NCBI RefSeq assembly: GCF_000006405.1
Contig: NW_003200738.1
Span: 203,777 to 267,776 of the forward strand
Source of the DNA: Perkinsus marinus ATCC 50983
Lineage: Eukaryota; Perkinsozoa; Perkinsida; Perkinsidae
Reading direction: 5' to 3'
Length of the DNA stretch: 64,000 bases
A model generated the notes under the pieces. That model made no database searches, was not told where the DNA came from, and saw only the letters and a list, made by a program, of their open reading frames with translations. Positions within the stretch are counted from its first letter, which is position 1. Every line of letters starts with the position of its first letter. Below are positions 22,117 through 29,910 of the stretch, piece after piece. The position numbers and the translations under genes are program-made.

Positions 22117-22229
22117 CAGTATAGGGGGGATATGCAAATGCTCAACTACATGTGTTGGTGATAATGTGAAAATTCCTATCGGTTTTCGTACACTGCTACC
22201 CAAAAACGCGAACAAATATGCTAACGCTG
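22117..22229. mobile_element. family B short inverted-repeat element
   Basis: The left end CAGTATAGGGGGATATGC and right end CAAATATGCTAACGCTG are inverted matches. The inside contains AACTACATGTGTTGGTGA, the family B core. It abuts the family A copy that starts at 22229. Confidence 0.6.
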
Positions 22230-22357
22230 GAGTTTCACCCGTTTGCCGTGAAGTGGCATAATACTCCATTTAAATTTAAGACGCGCTTTTCCATTCCATA
22301 ATTACTTTTCGCGAAGTGAATTGTGAAATTTTTTTTTCATATCACGGGTGAAACTCC
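22229..22357. mobile_element. family A inverted-repeat element, copy 1
   Basis: Ends GGAGTTTCACCCGT and ACGGGTGAAACTCC are perfect terminal inverted repeats. It is 129 bp, non-coding, with CCGTGAAGTGGC near the left end. Confidence 0.85.
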
Positions 22358-22376
22358 ACTGATATGAGCTTCCACT

Positions 22377-22497
22377 GGAGTTCACTCGTTTTACGTGAAG
22401 TGGCGTCGTAATACTCTGTAGAAAACGCGGTGATATTCGCGGTGATATGCAGTAGTCGTGAAATATGTTTTACATATCACTAGGGTGGTGAAACTCC
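22377..22497. mobile_element. family A inverted-repeat element, copy 2
   Basis: It begins GGAGTTCACTCGTTTTACGT and ends GGTGAAACTCC. The flanking bases ACT on both sides suggest a 3-bp target duplication. It lies 20 bp from copy 1. Confidence 0.8.
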
Positions 22498-23942
22498 ACT
22501 ATACTCGTCATGCCCGTATAACCTAGGAAGTCCTCGACCGGCGCTGCGTTTTCCAATGGGGAACCTTCGATGCCGAGATTGCTCGAGCCCAGCGGCACTG
22601 ATGGTTTCTCGGTCAACTGGAAGGGCGTTTGAGTTGGAGTGTCTCCTTCATCGTCATCATCCGAATCAGCGGCTTCCGCAGGGATGCATCGAACTGCTAC
22701 TGGGCGCAAGTTGCGGTCGAAAGAGTATCCTGAGGTTGACCGAGTAAGATTCAGATGAGGTCCGGAAGAGGCCTCACCTTGATTTCCTCTCGTTAAATCA
22801 TTCTCCGAGCTGAGCATACTAGAGGGATAGTATCGCATCGCATTTCCCATCGTTGACAAGGACTTGTTATCTGACGCTGAAGTTGCCCACACCGGCACGT
22901 CATGGTCTCCTCCTTCCGGGAGGAGGTGAAATAGGGTGTACTGGGAGGCGATCTTGGGATTAGCAGAAAACTACATCACAGAAAATAGTGACATTTCTGT
23001 AAGGAGTCATTTACCTTAACAGCATGCCTAGCCCGATTGAAGGCGTGTTGGATGGTGACGGTAGGACATAATAATGCAGCATAGAACTCCTGTGGAAAAG
23101 TAGCAAGTTTGGGGAGCACTAGTAGTGTCCTACTTGAGTGAAAAGGGTAGCAGCTACGTCTAGTATAGCCGCCTCGTGACCGATGCACACGACGTGTTTG
23201 ACACCAAAATGGGAGGCGAATACTTCACCGACAGATTCAGATCTGAGGAATAAAGTCAACCAAGCGTATTAATAACCCCCCTAGATTCATAATACTCATT
23301 CTACTCAACGCCGAAATGAGATCCACATCGTCAACTCCGCGTGTGAGACATTCATATTCATTTTACCACAGGCTGAGTACAAATGTTCATAATATACCGA
23401 GGAGAACCAAAGACATATTCCAACACACTTTGGACGGCTAAGGCACATCATGTACTACTTGCAAGCGTTTATGAATACAAGCATATTGTTGTTGTCCAAT
23501 CCCAGCAGTTTGCCGAGCTCGTCCGCTTCTACCAAATGAGCCTTGCCGATTCCATCCTGAATCAGGTGGACTAAGGGTTAGAGCAGTGATGATGATGATG
23601 ATGAGATTACCTCTAGAATACATCTAGTAGCTTTCTTGCCAGCTACTACCATTTCGAGAGCATGCATCGATAAGTGGACGATTGGTATGTGCTGTCGTGG
23701 GTTATTCGGAGTTGGTAATCTGAAGTATGGAAGATTCTCGTTGGGGGCAAAATGGTATCATCGTGGGCCTAATTTGTATCTTTACTAGTTGAACCTAAGA
23801 TACTACCTCGCCTTTTCTTCATAGAGAATTTGCCGTAGTTGCAAGAGACCGCTGGGCGTTCCCGCCGTGAGAGCGCACTGACCATATATTCGTCTGATCC
23901 ATGGTATTGTACCTAGACCGTTTTGCATCCTACCTGATACTT

Positions 23943-23975
<33 letters not shown>

Positions 23976-23986
23976 CCCTACTACTG

Positions 23987-24024
<38 letters not shown>

Positions 24025-24025
24025 G

Positions 24026-24068
<43 letters not shown>

Positions 24069-24099
24069 CCCTACTACTACTACTACTACTACTGCTACG

Positions 24100-24166
<67 letters not shown>

Positions 24167-24757
24167 TTATTATTATTACTATTACTTCCTCCTGCCCGAT
24201 TGTCTATAGGAACATCTGAAGAGAGTCTAAAGGCCTCTTCTAGTTGAAGGTACTCCGGTACAATTCCAAGCTGATGAAGAGTTTTCACAACAGTAGTGCC
24301 GAGGCTATCAGTCAAGACCATAGGAGATGCATACACGAAATGCACCCGCAGACGGATACTTATACTCAGAGGCCGAACCGGAGTAGACAAAGGAGTGGTA
24401 GGAGTTGCATCTATAGGAGTAGCAGTCGATTTAGAAAGTATGGTAGATTTGAGTTGAGCATTTTCTAGGCGTAAGTCAGTGAGCTCCTTTCGTAGGGCCG
24501 CGATTAACTCCTGTAACTCTTTCTGATGATCATGACCATCAGCAAGACCTCCTGGCATGGACAACTAACACAACTGAAGATGCATGGTGGGACCCTATAT
24601 CGGCACTACTAGGGACAGTTACGACCTTCACTCGTGGAGGATGATTGATCTGATTTACTTTGTCTCGAAGATTTTGTAATTCGAAACGACATTCATAACG
24701 AGAATCGAAATCAAGGCTTAATGAACCAAATGAATCCAAATCTATTTCAATCAACAC
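22470..24757 (-). CDS. CHAT-domain protein, NLR-like
   Basis: Exons below the assembly gap read, in order, a coiled coil (ELQELIAALRKELTDL) and LRVHFVYASPMVLTDSLG with HQLGIVPEYLQLEEAF. A poly-Ser insertion follows (about 23944-24186). The catalytic-His exon comes next (IPIVHLSMHALEMV, about 23660-23690), then the catalytic-Cys exon (DGIGKAHLVEADELGKLLGL, then MLVFINACK, about 23460-23570). After a long intron come SESVGEVFASHFGVKHVVCI and AAILDVAATLFTQ (about 23110-23252), then EFYAALLCPTVTIQHAFNRA (about 22990-23090). This order matches CHAT (caspase HetF-associated) cysteine proteases, with the His-Cys pair intact. A Ser/Thr-rich linker (22500-22898) leads toward the P-loop exon. A role in stress sensing or programmed cell death is inferred by analogy. 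The N-terminus is lost in the gap. Confidence 0.65.
23944..24186. repeat. (TAC)n microsatellite encoding poly-Ser
   Basis: About 80 near-perfect trinucleotide units run on the plus strand, with a few CCC, TGC and TAT interruptions. Read on the minus strand in the CHAT frame they encode a long serine run between the VPEYLQLEEAF block and the rest of the domain. Confidence 0.95.
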
Positions 24758-24867
24758 GTGAAGTATGCCTGTCTCGTTAAGGAAAAGAAAAACTCACACA
24801 ACTAGAGGAAAACATGTCAGCCAAGTCGAGGAGGTAGTACGCTAGAAAGCATCAACGCTGCTCGGAC

Positions 24868-24967
24868 NNNNNNNNNNNNNNNNNNNNNNNNNNNNNNNNN
24901 NNNNNNNNNNNNNNNNNNNNNNNNNNNNNNNNNNNNNNNNNNNNNNNNNNNNNNNNNNNNNNNNNNN
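24868..24967. other. assembly gap, 100 N
   Basis: Exactly 100 unknown bases; cuts the 5' part of the CHAT gene. Confidence 0.99.
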
Positions 24968-25225
24968 TGGCAGATCGACGACATTTATAGCTTACAGCTC
25001 ATCAGGCTTATATGCGGGATTCCCCTTCGCAAATCATAGGTTCGGAGTCAGTGCTCGTCCGGGCTCCAATTTCAATAGGTATAGTCTGTTGTCATAGGAA
25101 CGCGGAGTCAACAGCCTCGTATGCTCGAGCCACTCCACCTCCTATTGGAAGTGTCTCTGGTTCGAGCCCCGCATCCTACGTTTTTCCGATATTTTTTCTG
25201 CATTGCCAACTAAGGCTTGCTGTCT

Positions 25226-26641
25226 ATGCCTAACAGAGCCCCCCTGTCTGCCGAAGAGGTCCTCCGATTGTCGCGGACTCGCAAGAAGATAAAGGCAGTA
25301 GTCGCTAGAAGGGACGATAGAGCTCGTCGTGAGTACAGCCATCGATTCACAGCTTGAAACGGTTCGTCCATCGCTCCTCAGGCGAGCGGCCTTCAGCGGA
25401 GAGCATCTTAGTAGGGAGGACCGGAGACAGGTGTGGCTGGGCAAGTGTTTAGTAAGACTATTAATCTGTGAGGTTTCAGGTCGAAGCTGCCTGAGAATAC
25501 AGGCGGCTCTGTGGAGGGACGAATACTCACTTTTAAAGACATAATTCAGGTGAGTTGGGAGTGGGTGCTGGTTTGATAGGCTTGGATCCTTGGTTCGATT
25601 CTTGGGTCCTACACCTTCAGATCATCCGTGAAGACCTATACATGCCGTCGCTCACCATCAGCGATGACGATCTCAAGCTTCTCTTCCGCACGTTGTTGGA
25701 CTCCTCTCGTTACCAGAGGCCGCCACCGTCCGTGGATAAGAGTGGGAAAATGAGAAGACCGCCTCAGGCTGTGAGATTCCTGCTGCCCTCCTAGAAAAAA
25801 AACATATGATAGTAATAGATACTAGTCGAGGAGTTCGTAAGGTTTATCACTAGAGAAGGCCTTGAGCTCAAGGTAGTTGATAGGAATAATGAGTTGGTGA
25901 AGTCGTTGAGGTAGTAGTAGTGGTAGAGTGTTGGTCGTCGCTGATGCTTATCGTGATATGCTAGGGTACGCAGGATAGTTAAGCTAGCTATACAACAGTA
26001 CTTGAAGAGGACACAGCTGCAGGGCTTCGAGGCGGGGTTGAGAGAAGATGACCTCACAGAGGAACGGCAACTCGGGGATCTGTTTCGGAAGTAGCACTCG
26101 GAAGGTCCTAGGTTCGAACCTAGCATCCTGTATCTTTTGATTTTCGGGGGTTTTAATGTGGGAATTGTTATCTTCTAGATATGACAAGGAGAAACGAGGC
26201 GACTTGTCTATGGTTGGATTCACTCGTATCATCCGGAAAGAACTACAGATCAGCAACTGGGACGTTAATGCTGAGAGACTTCAACAGATGTTCCAGGTAG
26301 TGTAGTGGTTACGTCGTCTCCCCATCAGTCATGTGACTCGGGTTCCATTCTCGGTAGCGGCATTTTTTTGCTCTCAGTTCATAGACGCCGATGGGTCGGG
26401 TGAACTTTCCATTGCGGAGATTCAGGATTTCATTCATTCGGAAATAGAAACTCCAATGATTACAGTATCTACCTACTTCCTATTATGACAGTAGACCGTG
26501 TACTTTCTATAGGCCCTCGAGGCTGGGGATGAGGATGTCTGCACATCCCCTTCGAAGACGGTTCGGGAAGAACTCGCTAGGCGTTCGACAGGCATCTATG
26601 ACTGCGAAATGGTGATGTCTGCTGTGGCCCCGCTCCGTTAA
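25226..26641 (+). CDS. EF-hand calcium-binding protein, nine exons
   Basis: Exons 25226-25297, 25353-25432, 25480-25549, 25621-25770, 25819-25841, 25974-26090, 26179-26296, 26378-26464 and 26513-26641 total 846 nt (281 residues), all in phase. The C-terminal half has paired EF-hands: LFRKYDKEKRGDLSMVGF (weak loop) and FIDADGSGELSIAEIQDFI (canonical loop). An earlier, degenerate hand-like region (TFKDIIQIIREDLYMP) precedes LKLLFRTLL. This is the layout of large EF-hand proteins of flagella and cytoskeleton, but no family name is assigned. Three of its eight introns contain tRNA-like sequence. An in-frame start at 25226 is chosen because the frame opens there; an upstream exon cannot be excluded. 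Confidence 0.8.
25550..25620 (+). other. 71-nt intron with T-arm-like core (EF-hand gene)
   Basis: It begins GTGAGTTGGGAGTGGGTGCT and contains CTTGGTTCGATTCTTGGG, a B-box-like TTCGATT loop with flanking complementary bases. It ends CACCTTCAG. The exons on both sides are in phase. Confidence 0.55.
26091..26178 (+). other. 88-nt intron with tRNA 3'-half-like sequence (EF-hand gene)
   Basis: It starts GTAGCACTCGGAAGGTCC, then TAGGTTCGAACCTAGC: a perfect palindromic T-arm (CTAGG TTCGAAC CTAG). CATCCT and several T4 runs follow before CTTCTAG. It splits an EF-hand codon in phase, so splicing is well supported. Confidence 0.7.
26297..26377 (+). other. 81-nt intron resembling a whole tRNA (EF-hand gene)
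   Basis: The first bases GTAGTGTAGTGGTTACG match the D-arm/A-box of tRNAs of the Val/Glu type. ACTCGGGTTCCATTCTCG matches a T-arm/B-box. Then GCGGCA and seven Ts precede GCTCTCAG. The 5' splice site coincides with the D-arm and the T7 tract (a Pol III-type terminator) serves as pyrimidine tract. The anticodon arm is degenerate. Confidence 0.7.
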
Positions 26642-27522
26642 CACTGATATTTGTACTCAAGTAGTGTTAGATTATATATTCGTTTCTCTAGCTGGCCTTG
26701 GAAGTTTCCTCACTTTTGAAGTTTACACACGATTTAGGGCAGAAGTATACAAGAACTAACAACAATTTCCCGAAATTTCTGCTTCTTCACTGAAATTCCA
26801 TGTGGAAAAAAGGTTCACTGGTTGCTTAGTTCCTACCCCTAGTCTACTACACTTTTCTAGATCTATCCAAACAAATTTTGCTAGTGTATTAGTCTCGGGT
26901 AAGATGCACATTCTCCAAGTTCAAATATTGCCATTTTAATTTCTGGTGATCGGGAAAATGTGTAGTAATATTCGCTGAATTATGTGATGCTATGTGTGGA
27001 TTAGGTAAGATCGGAAATTGTAGATCCCCTCCTAAACCCGTCAGAGGTGGGTAGTCAGGCCTTTGAGAAGAAGCTGAATAAGAAGTCATCGTGAGGCGGT
27101 ATGAACGTATGAACGTGGATGATTTCAGTTGGTCAGGGCTCGGCAACACCCATTTGAAGGGGCACATGATGGAAGCGTGGAACTTGGGCTGGATCCCGAT
27201 CGTGAATCAGAGGATCCGGATGGTAGTTTGATTCGAGTGAACTCTATTATAGAGCGCTTGGTTAAGATTGGTGTTGATGTTGATGTAACGCGTTTGAAGC
27301 GGAGCATGTCTTGTGGCGGTTACATGTGATGAGGAAAGGAGTTTTTTGTTAAGTGGAGGGCAGCTGTATGTGGAATATGCGTTTGGATTCCTCTGCTGAG
27401 CTCAGGAGCTTCCTCACTATGAACGTTCTTGCTCAAATTTAGGTAGGAGTGTAGAATGTCTGTAGTTGAGCATGTACATATTTTCCATAGTCTGTTCTCC
27501 TCCTCCTGTTACTGTATAAAGC
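26642..27522. other. intergenic, element remnants
   Basis: No gene is certain. Family B-like fragments occur at about 26659-26820 and 26890-27000, and a clearer copy at 27364-27494. A short plus-strand frame at 27129-27329 (SIIERLVKIGVDVDVTRLKR) looks protein-like and may be an exon of an unrecognised gene. Confidence 0.4.
27364..27494. mobile_element. family B element just upstream of prefoldin
   Basis: The left end CTGTATGTGGAATATGCG and right end TACATATTTTCCATAGTCTG are inverted. The internal CTGCTGAGCTCAGGAG and GTTGAGCATGTACATATT are family B. It ends 28 bp before the prefoldin start codon, so it may form part of the leader or promoter. Confidence 0.6.
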
Positions 27523-28113
27523 ATGTCGGCTACAGCTACAGGAGACATCGATGTCACCATGGATGATCAACTTCGTATTAATAAGTTCAGCAGGCTCAAC
27601 CAGACCTATGAAGAACTGGAAGGGGAGGTATTGCAAATGAAAGTAGGTCATAATGGTGAAACATGTCCACGTCGTTGTTACTCATTTGCATATGGTGGCT
27701 TTTTGACGTTAGGAGAAGCTGAAGCTGTGTGAAAGCGCAGTCGAGGAGATTGAGTTATGCATGGACGACGACGGGCTGATGTGAGTGTCGTCACTGTTGG
27801 TGTTTGTGCAGTTGTTGGGGTAGGTTGAGCGTAGGGGAGTGTTACGTGCCTGTTGATGAGGACGAGGCTTTGGAAAACGTGGAGAATAAAAAGGTAGTAT
27901 TTGGAGGAGAGTTAGCATGATGGTGGTCTTTAGGAGGAACTAACATCGGAGATGGACCGTCTCACGCAGAAGAGCGATGCAATACAGTAATGCACTTTAT
28001 AGGGATATCAAGTGAGGACGGCCTTTTGTGATTTCAGCGAGGAGATGCGTGAGCTCAAGAGAGTCCTGTACGCCAAGTTCGGCGATACCATCAATTTGGG
28101 TGATCGTGAGTAA
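27523..28113 (+). CDS. PFDN4: prefoldin subunit 4
   Basis: Exons 27523-27642, 27713-27780, 27824-27893, 27934-27986 and 28038-28113 total 387 nt or 128 residues, ending TAA. Prefoldin is the hexameric cytosolic chaperone that hands nascent actin and tubulin to the CCT chaperonin; subunit 4 is a beta-type subunit. Family marks in order are DDQLRINKFSRLNQTYEEL (first coiled-coil helix), CMDDDGLMLSVGECYVPVDE (beta hairpin block) and LKRVLYAKFGDTINLGD, the diagnostic C-terminus. Length matches the family (about 130). Introns are 40-70 nt. The 27713 acceptor is preferred over 27719 because it keeps a better pyrimidine tract. Confidence 0.95.
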
Positions 28114-28797
28114 TTTCTATATACTGCCGATATCAACGTCTTGCGTTGCGGTCAAGGATGAATATATCGATTATCAGGGCGAGCGCTAAAGTAAATGCGC
28201 GAAGTCGTATTGCAGTCTCGATTCTTCTATGGGATGTTCTCATTCGTAGTTGTAGGATGATAATGGTTCTGCATTCGGTAAGCGGAGCGATGCGGATGGT
28301 CAGTCCTGCATTACGTGAGAGGAATGACCTTCGACTGACTTGCGTTAATAGGTAGTATCATCAGGCTTCAGTCTCGTGTGCTTCTCTAGGAGTGTTAGGT
28401 TGGTGACCATTGAGAAGTAAGGATGATATTATATTCACTATGAAGTGATGGAAGAACCGGGAAGGGGCTGTCAGGGTTGGCTCAGGGGTAAGGTAGGGGC
28501 ACTTGAGGGCAGAGAGGAGGGGTGCAAGATGAGATAGCTGGGCTGGCAGGTCGGACGTAGAAAGAGAGACGTTGATGAATATGCGAAGACGTTGCGGAGG
28601 TGTAAGAGAGTCAGAAGGTAGATGAACTACATAGGGTGGGAAGGGGAGGTTTGCTATACCTGAATTCCGTTGGTCTGGGACTTGTCTGAGATTCTTGGAA
28701 GATGTTATGGTCTCTCATGATGGACGAGAGATGGTTCTGATGGGCATTCACTGTTTGGTTGTTAATACAATTTATGGGGGTATGGTTGAGAGTTAAT
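28114..28797. other. intergenic, nothing recognised
   Basis: A 680-bp G-rich stretch on the plus strand between two same-strand genes; I see no gene or repeat. Confidence 0.5.
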
Positions 28798-29813
28798 ATG
28801 CAAGCTATGATGCATCCTACGGAGGCTGTTCATAAAGACCCTCCTTTCTACGCTCTCGTCAGTCCAGCTGCTGGAGGAGGAGGTCATTATGATTTCGGAA
28901 CAGGAGAGGAAGGAGGAGGAGGGCTAACTGCCTTGTTGAGAGCAATGGTGAATGAGGATTCGAGAGGAAGTAGTGTAGAGTCTAGTGCTGGTAGCGGAGC
29001 GAAGCGATCCCCGAATGTAAGTTTTCACTGAATGTAATTCTGAATCGTTTTGTGTGAGGTTGAGAAGTTCCCCCCTCTGATGGAGTTGAGGAAGAAGATT
29101 GAAGCCTTGGATAGAGAGGCCACAGGAAGGAGAATTCTCAATCACAAATTAGAGGCTCTCAAGGCTCAGCTCGGCCACTCACAGAAGCATGTTAAGGAGT
29201 GCTCGGGTATAGAAAGGCGGCGGGGTTGGCTGGCTATAGTTATATAATCAGATTTTACGGAAAAACTCGCACAAGTGACGTGGGAGGCCTATGAGGAAGT
29301 TTTGAGGCTTCTGGGTCGGCCGAACATAGTTAGAGGAGAGGCGGTAAGATGAGGGTAGAGGTAGCAGTGTGGGAATATATGCGTTTGGTTTCCTCGACGC
29401 CGCTTTAGAGTTTCCTCACTAATTATAGAAGTCCATATACGAATCCGAGTAGGAAATAGTTGAATATTTCCCAAAACTCCTCACAATTTCTATTTCGACA
29501 CCAACATATGTGATTGACAATGTGCATATTTTACCACATTGAGAGGTAGCGTTGGGGGATGCGTCCTTTTTAGGAAGTGCTCGATGGTTTGTCTACTGAG
29601 GACTACACTGAGGAGTTGAGGGAAGCATTGGAGATGGAGAGGGAGTTGGTGAAGGCTAATGAAGAGTTGGACGCGGAAATTAAGGCGGAGATGGGAGGGA
29701 GAATTGCGATACCACACCGTCGTGAAGAAGCTCCGAAAAAGCAGGTGAAGCCGGTGTCGGAACTGGACCGCATCTTGCATGAGTTCGAGGCCTTACAGAA
29801 AGAGAGGAAGTGA
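28798..29813 (+). CDS. coiled-coil protein, unknown function
   Basis: Exons 28798-29016, 29059-29206, 29252-29343 and 29574-29813 total 699 nt (232 residues), all in phase. After a Gly-rich N-terminus (SPAAGGGGHYDFGTG) come charged helices: LMELRKKIEALDREATG, LTEKL-type repeats and EELREALEMERELVKANEEL. The end is SELDRILHEFEALQKERK. Long coiled coil predicted from heptads; no named family is recognised. An in-frame ATG at 28774 is an alternative start. Intron 3 (29344-29573, 230 nt) holds a family B element; the others are 42-45 nt. The exon 1 end carries the short dispersed motif AGCGGAGCGAAGCGA. Confidence 0.75.
29365..29541. mobile_element. family B inverted-repeat element in an intron
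   Basis: The left end CAGTGTGGGAATATATGC is inverted at the right end as GCATATTTTACCACATTG. It is 177 bp and non-coding. Without it the host intron would be about 53 nt, the normal size here. Confidence 0.85.
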
Positions 29814-29910
29814 CGTCATGGGATATAATCGAATTATGCAAGTTAATTTCCAATCACTGAGTGGCTTTGCGTTGCTCTTTTGTGAGTTTGGTCACTAGAT
29901 TGTTCAAGTC

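Noticed and set aside
23901-24209. Plus-strand frame of almost pure tyrosine
   Set aside because: It is the TAC microsatellite read on the strand opposite the CHAT gene.
25140-25210. A further tRNA-like intron just before the EF-hand gene (TCTCTGGTTCGAGCCCC, T-runs, CAACTAAG)
   Set aside because: Very suggestive, but no coding exon could be shown upstream, so it is not listed as an intron.
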